Assembly (NCBI GenBank): GCA_030247575.1
Contig: JAOTRV010000021.1
Span: 1-64,000 of the forward strand
Direction of reading: 5' to 3'
Origin: Sulfuritalea sp.
Lineage (GTDB): Bacteria > Pseudomonadota > Gammaproteobacteria > Burkholderiales > Rhodocyclaceae
DNA length: 64,000 nt
Position numbers and translations under genes: made by a program
The notes under the pieces: generated by a model
Database searches by the model: none
What the model was told of the DNA's origin: nothing
What the model saw: the letters and a program-made list of their open reading frames with translations, nothing else
Shown: piece by piece, positions 1 through 8,794 of the stretch
Numbering within the stretch: position 1 is the first letter of the stretch
Layout: every line of letters begins with the position of its first letter

Positions 1-81
1 AAAGGATTTCCAGCCCTCCTTTCGCCAGCTTCGTCCCAACTTCCTTCAGGCAGCAGCTTTTATTTCTGCCTCATTGTTCGC

Positions 82-1755
82 GTGACATTTGCTCTGCGTA
101 CGTCTTGCAGAGTGGCGGACGTAACACTCGCCCTCTCGCAGTTCAACAATCGGATTTTCCAGGTGCCGCCGGTGCGCGGCGTCGACCACCGCATGATCAA
201 CGGCTATGTCTACATCTCGCCGGTGCCGGTCAAGGACGGTGCGGAGATCGGCAGCCGCGTGCCGAACTTCATGGAGCGCGCCGGCTATTACTACAAGAAC
301 TGGGATGAGCTCGAAGCCAAGTGGAAGGTCAAGATGGAGGCCACCATCAAGGAGCTCGAGAACCTCAAGATCTCGCCCCTGCCCGACCTCGAGGACATCT
401 CGGTGGTGAATGACGCGGTCGGCGAGTCCAAGGGCTACCACCTGATCAAGAACTACGACGACCTGATCAACCTCGGCATCAAGTGCTGGCAGTATCACTT
501 CGAGTTCCTCAACCTCGGCTATGCGGCCTATGTCTTCTTCATGGACTTCACGCAGAAGCTGTTCCCGAGCATCCCGCTGCAGCGCATCACGCAGATGATC
601 TCGGGGATCGACGTGATCATGTACAAGCCCGACGACGAACTGAAGGAGCTGGCGAAACAGGCCATCGCCCTCGGCGTCGACCAGGCCGTGGCCGGCAACC
701 GCGACTGGGTGGCCGTCAAGGCCGCCGTGGAGAAGCTGCCCAAGGGCGCCGAATGGCTGGCCGCGTTCGAAAAGGCGCGCTATCCCTGGTTCAACATCTC
801 CACCGGCACCGGCTGGTTCCATACCGACCGCAGCTGGAACGACACGCTCGACATTCCGCTCTCCGGCATCCAGACCTACATCGGCAAGATCAAGGCCGGC
901 GTCAGCATCGACCGCCCGGTCGAGGCCGTGCGCGCCGAACGCGATCGCATCACCGCCGAGTATCGCGCCCTGATCACCAACGAAGCCGACCTCAAGCAGT
1001 TCGACGAGCTGCTCGGTTGCGCCAAGACGGTGTTCCCCTATGTCGAAAACCACCTGTTCTACGTCGAGCACTGGTTCCACTCGGTGTTCTGGAACAAGAT
1101 GCGCGAGGTCGCGGCGATCCTCAAGGATCACGGCATGATCAAGGAGATCGAGGACGTCTGGTATCTGCGCCGCGACGAGATCAAGCAGGCTTTGTGGGAC
1201 GTCGTGACGGCGTGGGCCACCGGCGTCACGCCGCGCGGTACCTTCACCTGGCCGCCCGAAATCGAGTGGCGCAAGGGCGTCATGGAGAAGTTCCGCCAGT
1301 GGAGCGCACCGCCCGCCATCGGCATCGCGCCCGAGGTGATCCAGGAACCCTTCACCATCGTGCTCTGGGGCGTCACCAACAAGTCGCTCGCGGACTGGGC
1401 CTCGGTTCAGGATGCCGGCGATCCCGACAAGATCACCGAGCTCAAGGGCTTTGCCGGCAGTCCGGGCATCGTCGAGGGCAAGGCGCGCGTCTGCCGCAGC
1501 GCGCAGGACATCCGCGATCTGCTGGAAGGCGAGATTCTCGTCGCGCCGACCACCTCGCCGTCCTGGGCGCCGGCCTTCGCCAAGATCAAGGCCTGCGTCA
1601 CCGACGTCGGCGGGGTCATGAGCCACGCCGCCATCGTCTGCCGTGAATACGGCATGCCGGCGGTGGTGGGCACCGGTCACTCGACCAAGGTGATCAAGAC
1701 CGGAATGATGCTGCGCGTCGATGGCTCGTCGGGCGCCATCACGATCACCCGGTAG
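82..1755 (+). CDS. ppsA: Phenylphosphate synthase subunit A (5'-broken)
   Basis: Subunit A of phenylphosphate synthase, which makes phenylphosphate from phenol and ATP (products AMP and Pi) in anaerobic phenol breakdown. The protein resembles the C-terminal part of PEP synthase: near the end the mobile phosphohistidine domain shows VGGVMSHAAIVCRE, with His515 (counted from 82) as the likely phosphorylated residue. PpsA-like sequence begins only near base 133 (LALSQFNNRIFQVPPVRG). The roughly 45 codons before it are open back to base 1 but do not look like PpsA, and the family is about 600 residues, so some 60-80 N-terminal residues are missing. The GTG at 82 is only the first start-like codon in frame. 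This could be a contig-edge artefact or a real rearrangement. ppsB follows 61 bp downstream. Confidence 0.85.
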   Translation: MTFALRTSCRVADVTLALSQFNNRIFQVPPVRGVDHRMINGYVYISPVPVKDGAEIGSRVPNFMERAGYYYKNWDELEAKWKVKMEATIKELENLKISPLPDLEDISVVNDAVGESKGYHLIKNYDDLINLGIKCWQYHFEFLNLGYAAYVFFMDFTQKLFPSIPLQRITQMISGIDVIMYKPDDELKELAKQAIALGVDQAVAGNRDWVAVKAAVEKLPKGAEWLAAFEKARYPWFNISTGTGWFHTDRSWNDTLDIPLSGIQTYIGKIKAGVSIDRPVEAVRAERDRITAEYRALITNEADLKQFDELLGCAKTVFPYVENHLFYVEHWFHSVFWNKMREVAAILKDHGMIKEIEDVWYLRRDEIKQALWDVVTAWATGVTPRGTFTWPPEIEWRKGVMEKFRQWSAPPAIGIAPEVIQEPFTIVLWGVTNKSLADWASVQDAGDPDKITELKGFAGSPGIVEGKARVCRSAQDIRDLLEGEILVAPTTSPSWAPAFAKIKACVTDVGGVMSHAAIVCREYGMPAVVGTGHSTKVIKTGMMLRVDGSSGAITITR

Positions 1756-1816
1756 GCCGCAGCAGGCTATCGACGATTTGCGGCAGTTCGGCAATCAGAA
1801 CGACTCGGAGACCGAG

Positions 1817-2899
1817 ATGGGAAATGCAATGCCACTGGTGTGCTGGTTCGAGGAGGTCAACAAGGACTCCGTTGCCCTGGTGGGGGGCAAATGCTCCTCG
1901 CTGGGGGAACTCATCAATGCAGGGGTGCGGGTGCCGCCGGGGTTCGCCCTGACGACGCACGGCTACGCGCAGTTCATGCGCGACGCCGGCATCCAGTCCG
2001 AGGTGAATGGCCTGCTCAAGGGCCTCGATCACCAGGATATGGACAAGCTGGAGGATGCCTCCCGCAGCATCCGCGAAATGATCGAATCGCGCCCGGTTTC
2101 CATCGAGCTCGAGGACCTGATTGCCGAGTCCTACCGCAAGTTGTCGGTGAAAAGCTGTATCCCGGCGGTCCCGGTCGCGGTGCGCTCCAGCGCCACGGCC
2201 GAGGACCTGCCCGGCGCAAGTTTTGCAGGACAGCAGGACACCTATCTCTGGGTGCGCGGCGTCGATAGCGTGATGCATCACGTGCGCCGCTGCATCTCCA
2301 GCCTTTACACCGGCCGCGCCATCGCCTATCGCATGAAAATGGGCTTCCCCCACGAACAGGTTGCCATCAGCGTCGGCATCCAGAAGATGGCCAATTCATT
2401 CACCGCCGGCGTGATGTTCACGATCCACCCGACCAACGGCGACCGCTCGGTGATCGTCATCGACTCGAACTTCGGTTTCGGCGAGTCGGTGGTCTCGGGA
2501 GAAGTGACGCCGGACCACTTCGTGGTCAACAAGGTCGCGCTCGACATCCTGGAGCGGACTATTTCGAACAAGACCGTGGCCTACACGGTGGATCGCAAGG
2601 AACAGAAGTCGATTGCGACCGAAGTGCCCTTCGAGCGCCAGAACGTGCAGTCGATCATCGACGACGAAATCACCGAACTGGCCTGGATGGGCAAGCAGAT
2701 CGAGAAGCACTACGGACGGCCGATGGACATCGAGTGGGCGATCGACAAGGACCTGCCTGCGGGCGGCAACATATTCATCCTGCAAGCGCGGCCCGAGACC
2801 ATCTGGAGCGACAAGCCGAAGGCGCCCGCGACCAGCGCCGCGACCTCGGCGATGGACTACATCGTGTCGAGCCTGATCGCCGGCAAGCGCCTGAGCTAG
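1817..2899 (+). CDS. ppsB: Phenylphosphate synthase subunit B
   Basis: Subunit B of phenylphosphate synthase, 360 residues, corresponding to the N-terminal ATP-binding domain of PEP synthase/PPDK. It phosphorylates the histidine of PpsA at the expense of ATP. Family motifs are visible: VALVGGKCSSLGELINAGVRVPPGF near the start (shown here as VALVGGKCSSLGE), VRSSATAEDLPGASFAGQQ in the middle, and FILQARPET at the end. The start at 1817 is preceded by CGGAG six bases upstream; an ATG at 1829 is an alternative. The frame is open further upstream but that part is not family-like. Splitting PEP-synthase-like domains between two genes (ppsB for ATP binding, ppsA for the phosphohistidine) is the hallmark of phenylphosphate synthase. 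Confidence 0.9.
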   Translation: MGNAMPLVCWFEEVNKDSVALVGGKCSSLGELINAGVRVPPGFALTTHGYAQFMRDAGIQSEVNGLLKGLDHQDMDKLEDASRSIREMIESRPVSIELEDLIAESYRKLSVKSCIPAVPVAVRSSATAEDLPGASFAGQQDTYLWVRGVDSVMHHVRRCISSLYTGRAIAYRMKMGFPHEQVAISVGIQKMANSFTAGVMFTIHPTNGDRSVIVIDSNFGFGESVVSGEVTPDHFVVNKVALDILERTISNKTVAYTVDRKEQKSIATEVPFERQNVQSIIDDEITELAWMGKQIEKHYGRPMDIEWAIDKDLPAGGNIFILQARPETIWSDKPKAPATSAATSAMDYIVSSLIAGKRLS

Positions 2900-2911
2900 G
2901 GGAGCGAGAAA

Positions 2912-3580
2912 ATGATCGTCAGAAACTGGATGCGGGCCGACCCCGTCGTGATCGGCAGCGACACGCTGCTGTCCGAAGCCAAGCGGGTTCTCACCGAAAA
3001 CAACCTCCATGGCCTCCCCGTGGTCGATGACGGCCGCCTGCGCGGCCTCATCACCCGCGCCAACTGCCTGCGCGCGGCGCACTTCGCCCTGCGCACGCAG
3101 GACACCGACGAACTCAACTATTTTTCGAACCGGCTCAAGGTCAGGGACCTGATGGTGCGCAACCCCGCCACCATCGACGCCAACGACACCATGGAGCACT
3201 GCCTGCGCCTGGGCCAGGAACTCGGCGTCGCCCAGTTTCCGGTCATGGACCAGGGCCAGGTCGTGGGCATGATCTCGGCCAACGAGATCTTCTCCCTCGC
3301 CGCCCACTTTCTAGGCGCCTGGGAAAAGCGCAGCGGCGTCACGCTGGCGCCGCTCGAACTGAAACCCGGACTGATCGGCAAGATCACCGACATCACCGAA
3401 GGGGCGGGCGCGGAAGTCCAGGCGATCTACCCGATCGGCAAGCCCGAGGACATCAATCCGCAGGACCACCACCGCAAGAAAGTCATCATCCGCTTTCATT
3501 GCGCCGACACCCGCAACGTGGTCAAGGCCCTCGAGAACGCCGGCTTTCCGGTCATCGAGTCGGTCCAGGCCGTTCATTAA
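2912..3580 (+). CDS. ppsC: Phenylphosphate synthase subunit C (CBS-domain protein)
   Basis: Third subunit of phenylphosphate synthase, 222 residues (about 24 kDa). Two CBS domains are visible: residues 1-60 (VRNWMRADPVVIGSDTLLSE, GLPVVDDGRLRGLITR) and about 72-130 (VRDLMVRNPATIDANDTMEH, FPVMDQGQVVGMISANEI). The C-terminal 80 residues resemble an ACT-like domain, as in AcuB proteins (PGLIGKITDITEGAGAEVQ). In the known enzyme this subunit is not essential but stimulates activity, perhaps by sensing nucleotides. It starts 12 bp after ppsB with GGGGAG upstream, and sits in the expected operon position before the carboxylase genes. Confidence 0.87.
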   Translation: MIVRNWMRADPVVIGSDTLLSEAKRVLTENNLHGLPVVDDGRLRGLITRANCLRAAHFALRTQDTDELNYFSNRLKVRDLMVRNPATIDANDTMEHCLRLGQELGVAQFPVMDQGQVVGMISANEIFSLAAHFLGAWEKRSGVTLAPLELKPGLIGKITDITEGAGAEVQAIYPIGKPEDINPQDHHRKKVIIRFHCADTRNVVKALENAGFPVIESVQAVH

Positions 3581-3628
3581 TCAGGATTCACCGTCCCATC
3601 CATTTTTTCAAGCCAAGGAGCATCCCCA

Positions 3629-5047
3629 ATGGACCTCAGGTATTTCATCAACCAGTGCGAAGCCGCCGACGAATTGAAGCGCGTGGCGGCGGAAGTCGAC
3701 TGGAACCTGGAAATTTCCCACGTCTCGAAGCTGACCGAAGAGAAGAAAGGCCCCGCCCTGCTGTTCGAAAACGTCAAGGGCTACAGTTCCCCCGTATTCA
3801 CCGGCGCCTTCGCCACCACCAAGCGCCTGGCGATCATGCTCGGCCTGCCGCACAACCTGACGATGTGCGAATCGGCGCAGGCCTGGATGAAGAAGACCAT
3901 CACCTCGGAGGGCCTGATCAAGGCGAAGGAGGTCAAGGACGGCCCGGTGCTGGAGAACATCATTTCGGGCGACAAGGTCGACCTGAACATGTTCCCGGTG
4001 CCGAAGTTCTTCCCGCTCGACGGCGGCCGCTACATCGGCACCATGGTGTTCGTCGTGCTGCGCGACCCGGAGACCGGCGAAACGAATCTGGGCACCTACC
4101 GCATGCAGATGCTCGACGACAAGACCTGCGGCGTGCAGATCCTGCCGGGCAAGCGCGGCGAGCGCATCATGAAGAAGTACGCCAAGATGGGCAAGAAGAT
4201 GCCGGCCGCCGCGGTGATCGGCTGCGACCCGCTGATCTTCATGGCCGGCACCCTGATGCACAAGGGCGCCAACGACTTCGACATCACCGGCACGGTGCGC
4301 GGCCAGCCCGCCGAATTCCTCATGGCGCCGCTGACCGGCCTGCCGATCCCGGCCGGCGCCGAGATCGTGCTGGAAGGCGAGATCGATCCGAACAACTTCC
4401 GCCAGGAAGGCCCCTTCGCCGAGTACACCGGCTACTACACCGACGAGCTGCACAAGCCGATCCTCAAGCCGGCCCTTGAGGTGAAGCAGATCCTCCACCG
4501 CAACAACCCGGTGCTGTGGGCCACCGGCCAGGGCCGCCCGGTCACCGACGTGCATATGCTGCTGGCCTTCACGCGCACCGCCACGCTGTGGACCGAACTC
4601 GAAAAAATGAAGATCCCCGGCGTGCAGTCGGTCTGCGTCCTGCCCGAGTCGGCCGGCCGCTTCTGGGCCGTCGTCTCGATCAAGCAGGCCTATCCGGGCC
4701 ATTCGCGCCAGGTCGCCGACGCCGTGATCGGCAGCAACACCGGCTCCTACGGCATCAAGGGCGTCATCACCGTGGACGAGGACATCATGGCCGACGACCT
4801 GCAGCGGGTGTTCTGGGCGCTGTCCTGCCGCTACGACCCGCTGCGCGGCACCGAACTGATCAAGCGCGGCCGCTCGACGCCGCTCGATCCAGCGCTCGAC
4901 CCCGACTCGAACAAGCTCATCACCTCGCGCATCCTGATGGACGCCTGCATCCCCTATGAATGGAAGCAAAAGCCGGTCGAGGCGCGCATGGACGAGGAAA
5001 TGCTGGCGAAGATCAGGGGCCGCTGGGCCGAGTACGGAATCGACTGA
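3629..5047 (+). CDS. ppcB: Phenylphosphate carboxylase large subunit, UbiD family (beta)
   Basis: One of the two UbiD-type large subunits of phenylphosphate carboxylase, which converts phenylphosphate and CO2 to 4-hydroxybenzoate and phosphate. 472 residues, about 53 kDa, as expected. UbiD features are clear: the EGPFAEYTGYYTDE stretch holding the catalytic glutamate/arginine region, preceded by PIPAGAEIVLEGEI, and the N-terminal MDLRYFINQCEAADELKRV. It starts 48 bp after ppsC with AAGGAG upstream (3616-3621). In the Thauera/Aromatoleum operon the order is B-C-A-D, so this first UbiD copy is called beta; the alpha/beta assignment rests on gene order and could be swapped. prFMN dependence has been debated for this particular enzyme. 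Confidence 0.85.
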   Translation: MDLRYFINQCEAADELKRVAAEVDWNLEISHVSKLTEEKKGPALLFENVKGYSSPVFTGAFATTKRLAIMLGLPHNLTMCESAQAWMKKTITSEGLIKAKEVKDGPVLENIISGDKVDLNMFPVPKFFPLDGGRYIGTMVFVVLRDPETGETNLGTYRMQMLDDKTCGVQILPGKRGERIMKKYAKMGKKMPAAAVIGCDPLIFMAGTLMHKGANDFDITGTVRGQPAEFLMAPLTGLPIPAGAEIVLEGEIDPNNFRQEGPFAEYTGYYTDELHKPILKPALEVKQILHRNNPVLWATGQGRPVTDVHMLLAFTRTATLWTELEKMKIPGVQSVCVLPESAGRFWAVVSIKQAYPGHSRQVADAVIGSNTGSYGIKGVITVDEDIMADDLQRVFWALSCRYDPLRGTELIKRGRSTPLDPALDPDSNKLITSRILMDACIPYEWKQKPVEARMDEEMLAKIRGRWAEYGID

Positions 5048-5058
5048 GGACGACACAC

Positions 5059-5568
5059 ATGGACAAGGCAAAAGACATCAAGCTGGTCATCCTCGACGTC
5101 GACGGCGTCATGACCGACGGCCGCATCGTGATCGACGACAACGGCGTCGAATCGCGCAATTTCGACATCAAGGACGGCATGGGCGTCGTGGTGCTGATGA
5201 TGAGCGGCGTCGAGGTGGCGATCATTACCTCGAAGAAATCCGGCGCGGTGCGGCATCGTGCCGAGGAACTGAAGATCAAGCGCTTCTACGAAGGCATCAG
5301 GAAGAAGACCGAGCCCTACGAGGAAATGCTCAAGGAGATGGGCATCACCGATGCCGAGGTCGCCTATGTCGGCGACGACCTGGTCGACCTGTCGATGATG
5401 AAGCGGGTCGGCCTGCCGATCGCGGTGGGCGATGCCGTCGAGGACGTGAAGAACCATGCGGCCTACGTCACCGTGGCGCGCGGCGGCTACGGCGCCGTGC
5501 GCGAAGCCGCCGAGATGATCCTCAAGGCGCAGGGCAAGTGGGACAAGATCCTGTCGAAAATCAGCTGA
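5059..5568 (+). CDS. ppcC: Phenylphosphate carboxylase gamma subunit, HAD phosphatase family
   Basis: The 18-kDa subunit of phenylphosphate carboxylase, 169 residues, of the HAD superfamily and close to KdsC-type phosphatases. Visible motifs: ILDVDGVMTDGRI (motif I, nucleophile Asp), ITSKKSGAV (motif II) and VAYVGDDLVDLSMM (motif IV). The family role would fit removing phosphate from phenylphosphate, which drives carboxylation of the phenolate; the split of roles between subunits is only partly known. Start chosen at ATG 5059, 11 bp after ppcB, which gives the KdsC-like N-terminus MDKAKDIKLVILDVDG; the longer frame upstream runs through ppcB. Confidence 0.87.
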   Translation: MDKAKDIKLVILDVDGVMTDGRIVIDDNGVESRNFDIKDGMGVVVLMMSGVEVAIITSKKSGAVRHRAEELKIKRFYEGIRKKTEPYEEMLKEMGITDAEVAYVGDDLVDLSMMKRVGLPIAVGDAVEDVKNHAAYVTVARGGYGAVREAAEMILKAQGKWDKILSKIS

Positions 5569-5610
5569 GCGTTCACCCCCAGAGCGAATCAAACACACCA
5601 GGAGCAGACC

Positions 5611-7068
5611 GTGTCAAAAATATCAGCACCGAGAAGCAATCGGGAGTTCATCGAAGCCTGCGTCAAGGCCGGCGACGCCGTGCGCATCAAGCAGGAAGTC
5701 GATTGGGAAAACGAGGCCGGGGCCATCGTGCGCCGCGCCTGCGAACTGGGTGCCGCCGCGCCCTTCATGGAGAAGATCAAGGACTACCCCGGCTTCAGCT
5801 ACTTCGGCGCGCCGCTGTCGACCTACCGGCGCATGGCGATTTCGCTGGGCATGGACCCGGCATCGAGCCTGCCCGAGATCGGCAAGGAATACCTCAAGCG
5901 CACCAACAGCGAGCCGATCGCTCCCGTCGTCGTCGACCGCAAGGATGCGCCCTGCAAGGAAAACATCCTGCTGGGCAAGGACGTCGACCTGTGCAGGCTG
6001 CCGGTGCCGCTGGTACATGACGGCGACGGCGGCCGCTACGTCGGAACCTGGCATGCGGTGGTGACCAAACACCCGGTGCGCGGCGACGTGAACTGGGGCA
6101 TGTATCGCCAGATGATGTTCGATTCGCGCACCATGTCGGGCGCCGTATTTCCGTTCTCCGACCTCGGCAAGACGCTCAGCGACTATTACCTGCCGCGCGG
6201 CGAGAGCTGTCCTTTCGCCACCGCCATCGGTCTTTCGCCCCTGGCGGCGATGGCGGCCTGCGCGCCCTCGCCGATTCCCGAACCGGAACTGGTCGGCATG
6301 CTCTCCGGCGAACCGGCGCGCCTGGTCAAGTGCGAGACCAACGATCTCGAAGTGCCGGCCGATGCCGAGATCATCATCGAAGGGGAGATCTGCCCCGATT
6401 ACAAGGTCGAGGAAGGCCCCTTCGGCGAATACACGGGCTACCGCACCAGCCCGCGCGACTTCCGCGTCACCTTCCGCGTCAATTGCATCACCTACCGCAA
6501 CAACGCGACCATGACCATCTCCAACATGGGCGTGCCGCAGGACGAGGGCCAGTTGCTGCGCTCGTTCTCGCTCGGCCTGGAACTGGAAAAGCTGCTGCGC
6601 AGCCAGGGCATCCCCGTCACCGGCGTGTACATGCATCCGCGCTCGACGCACCACATGATGATCGTCGGCGTCAAGCCGACCTATTCCGGCATCGCCCAGC
6701 AGATCGCGCAACTGGCCTTCGGTTCCAAGCTCGGCCCCTGGTTCCACATGGTCATGGTGGTCGACGACCAGACCGACATCTACAACTGGGACGAGGTCTA
6801 TCACGCCTTCTGCACGCGCTGCCATCCGGAAAACGGCATCCACATCTACCGCAACACCACCGGCACGCCGCTCTATCCCTTCGCCACGCCGCACGAGCGC
6901 AAGTACTCGATCGGCTCCAAGGTGCTGTTCGACTGCCTCTGGCCGGTGGATTGGGACAAGACCAACGACGTGCCGACCCTGGTCAGCTTCAAGCATGTCT
7001 ATCCCAAGGACATTCAGGAGCGGGTTCTGGCGAACTGGACGGCCTACGGCTATCCCCAGGCGAAATAA
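5611..7068 (+). CDS. ppcA: Phenylphosphate carboxylase large subunit, UbiD family (alpha)
   Basis: Second UbiD-type large subunit of phenylphosphate carboxylase, 485 residues. The UbiD signature EEGPFGEYTGYRTS and the strand VPADAEIIIEGEICPD match the active-site region of the family. It starts with GTG at 5611 after AGGAG (5600-5604), 42 bp downstream of ppcC. It differs clearly from ppcB in sequence, for example in its long C-terminal region ending in YGYPQAK, as expected for a heteromeric enzyme. ppcD follows after 12 bp. Confidence 0.85.
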   Translation: MSKISAPRSNREFIEACVKAGDAVRIKQEVDWENEAGAIVRRACELGAAAPFMEKIKDYPGFSYFGAPLSTYRRMAISLGMDPASSLPEIGKEYLKRTNSEPIAPVVVDRKDAPCKENILLGKDVDLCRLPVPLVHDGDGGRYVGTWHAVVTKHPVRGDVNWGMYRQMMFDSRTMSGAVFPFSDLGKTLSDYYLPRGESCPFATAIGLSPLAAMAACAPSPIPEPELVGMLSGEPARLVKCETNDLEVPADAEIIIEGEICPDYKVEEGPFGEYTGYRTSPRDFRVTFRVNCITYRNNATMTISNMGVPQDEGQLLRSFSLGLELEKLLRSQGIPVTGVYMHPRSTHHMMIVGVKPTYSGIAQQIAQLAFGSKLGPWFHMVMVVDDQTDIYNWDEVYHAFCTRCHPENGIHIYRNTTGTPLYPFATPHERKYSIGSKVLFDCLWPVDWDKTNDVPTLVSFKHVYPKDIQERVLANWTAYGYPQAK

Positions 7069-7080
7069 GGAGACGATGCG

Positions 7081-7335
7081 ATGAACCAGTGGGAAGTTTT
7101 TGTCATGGACATGGCGGAGCTGGCCGAGGGCAAGGATCTCGAGCTCTCCATCCGCACCCTCAACCCCGGCGTGCACAAGTACACCTACAAGCACGTGAAA
7201 TGCCAGGTCTCCTCCAATCCGGAGAAACTGCCCGATCGCCTGCAGGTGCGCATGGGCCGCGGGCAGTTGAGCCCGGCCAGGTTCTCGATCAAGGTGATCG
7301 AGGAAATCCAGCGCATGCCGGCCAAGTACGCATAG
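7081..7335 (+). CDS. ppcD: Phenylphosphate carboxylase delta subunit
   Basis: Small subunit of phenylphosphate carboxylase, 84 residues (about 10 kDa, the expected size). There is no recognisable catalytic motif; the protein reads as a compact alpha/beta polypeptide beginning MNQWEVFVMDMAEL and including RTLNPGVHKYTYKHVKCQV. Assignment rests on size and on its position straight after ppcA (12 bp gap, GGAG upstream). It is probably structural or required for the isotope-exchange/carboxylation activity of the core complex. Confidence 0.8.
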   Translation: MNQWEVFVMDMAELAEGKDLELSIRTLNPGVHKYTYKHVKCQVSSNPEKLPDRLQVRMGRGQLSPARFSIKVIEEIQRMPAKYA

Positions 7336-7359
7336 CCAGGGAGGATCGGAAGCGGCGGC

Positions 7360-7385
7360 GGCGCCGTGGCGCCACCGTCGACTTT
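7360..7385 (+). repeat. REP-like element, copy 1 (diverged)
   Basis: Perfect palindrome GGCGCCGTGGCGCC (7360-7373) followed by ACCGTCGACTTT, a diverged version of the GGCGCCGTAGCGCC + AGCGTCTACTCTT element seen more cleanly at 15895 and 42769. It lies in the 58-bp gap between ppcD and the third UbiD gene. Confidence 0.5.
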
Positions 7386-7393
7386 CTAAAACA

Positions 7394-8746
7394 ATGACGT
7401 TCAAAGACCTGCGCGCCTTCCTCGACGACCTCGGTAACGACCTGCTGCACGTATCGCAACCGCTGGACCCGAAATTCGAAATTGCCGCGGTGTTGCGCGA
7501 AATGTCGGCCGCCGGCCGTCCCGTGCTGTTCGAGCAGGTGCTCGGCCATCCGGGTACGCGCGTCGCCGGCAACCTGCTGGCGAGTCGCCGCCTTGCCGCC
7601 AGGGCGTTGGGCACCAGCGAAGACAAGCTGTTCGACACCTACGCCAGGCGCGGCGCACAGTGCATTGCGCCGGTTGCAGCGAGCGAGATTCCGGCCCAGG
7701 AAGTCGTACATCGCGATCCGCCCGATGTCGGCGCCCTGCTGCCGCTGCTGACGCATCACGCCCGGGACGCCGCGCCCTTCCTCACCTGCGGCATGGTGCT
7801 GGCACGCGACCCGGAGAGCGGCATGCGCGGAATGGGCGTGCATCGCATGATGTACAAGGGAGGCCGGCGCTTCGGCATCCTGCTGGCGAATCCGCCGCTT
7901 TCGGTCTATCTGGCGAATGCCGAACGCGACGGCAAACCGCTCGACGTCGCCATCGCGCTCGGCGTCGATCCCGCGATGCTGCTCGCGTCCATCGTCAAGA
8001 CCGGCCCGCTCGGGCCGGACAAGATGGAAGTCGCCGGCTCCCTGCGCGGCGCCCCCGTCGAACTGGCGCGCGCCCTGACCGTGGATCTCGACATCCCGGC
8101 GCGCGCCGAGGTGATCATCGAGGGCCGCATAGTGCCGGGCCTGCGCGAGCCCGAAGGCCCCTTCGGCGAAAATACCGGCGCCTACTTCAGCAACCAGAGC
8201 CCGGTGATCGAGGTCAGCGCCGTCACCCACCGGCGGGATTTCATCTTTCCGGCACTGGTGCCCTGGACCGCCGATGTGGAGGCACTCCTCGCGCTGGCCG
8301 GCGGCGCCGAGCTGCTGCGTCAGTTGAAGAACCAGGTACGCGGCGTGGTCGACCTGGAACTGGTGCCGGGCACGGCCAGCTTTGCCGCCGTGATTACCGT
8401 GCGCGACTGCCCGCGCCATGAGGTGCGCCGCCTGATCCACCTGGCGCTGAACCTCGACCGCCGCCTGAAAGTGCTGACCGTGGTCGATGACGACGTAAAT
8501 CCGCGCGATCCGCGCGAAGTCGCCTGGGCCATGTCGACGCGCTTCCAGCCCGCGAGGGACACGATCATCGTCGATGGCTGCGAAGGCTATATCATTGATC
8601 CCTCATCGGCCGGCGGCGACGGCTCGAAGATCGGATTCGATGCGACGCGGGGCACCGGCAGTCAGTTCGACAAGATCGACCTGCCGTCCGCGGCCGTGGC
8701 AAAAGCAAGGGCCGTGTTGGCCGAACTCGGGTTTGCATCCGGCTGA
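7394..8746 (+). CDS. UbiD-family decarboxylase, third paralogue
   Basis: UbiD-family protein of 450 residues, third paralogue in the phenol operon. The signature EGPFGENTGAYFSNQSP and DIPARAEVIIEGRIVPG are the UbiD active-site strands. It is shorter and more diverged than PpcA/PpcB. A UbiD-like gene of unknown role occupies this place in the Thauera phenol cluster too. It may be a 4-hydroxybenzoate/phenol-type (de)carboxylase using prenylated FMN made by the UbiX-like product of the next gene. ATG at 7394 has no strong ribosome binding site; REP-like DNA lies directly upstream. Substrate cannot be told from sequence. Confidence 0.8.
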   Translation: MTFKDLRAFLDDLGNDLLHVSQPLDPKFEIAAVLREMSAAGRPVLFEQVLGHPGTRVAGNLLASRRLAARALGTSEDKLFDTYARRGAQCIAPVAASEIPAQEVVHRDPPDVGALLPLLTHHARDAAPFLTCGMVLARDPESGMRGMGVHRMMYKGGRRFGILLANPPLSVYLANAERDGKPLDVAIALGVDPAMLLASIVKTGPLGPDKMEVAGSLRGAPVELARALTVDLDIPARAEVIIEGRIVPGLREPEGPFGENTGAYFSNQSPVIEVSAVTHRRDFIFPALVPWTADVEALLALAGGAELLRQLKNQVRGVVDLELVPGTASFAAVITVRDCPRHEVRRLIHLALNLDRRLKVLTVVDDDVNPRDPREVAWAMSTRFQPARDTIIVDGCEGYIIDPSSAGGDGSKIGFDATRGTGSQFDKIDLPSAAVAKARAVLAELGFASG

Positions 8747-8794
8747 ACGATGCGCGCACCATCCCGAAACCAACCCTCAGGCGAGGACAGGAAG

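Noticed and set aside
46..1794. Long minus-strand open frame opposite ppsA, and similar long antisense frames opposite most genes
   Set aside because: High-GC shadow frames: composition rich in Arg/His/Asp/Ala with no domain pattern, each lying opposite a gene with clear family motifs.
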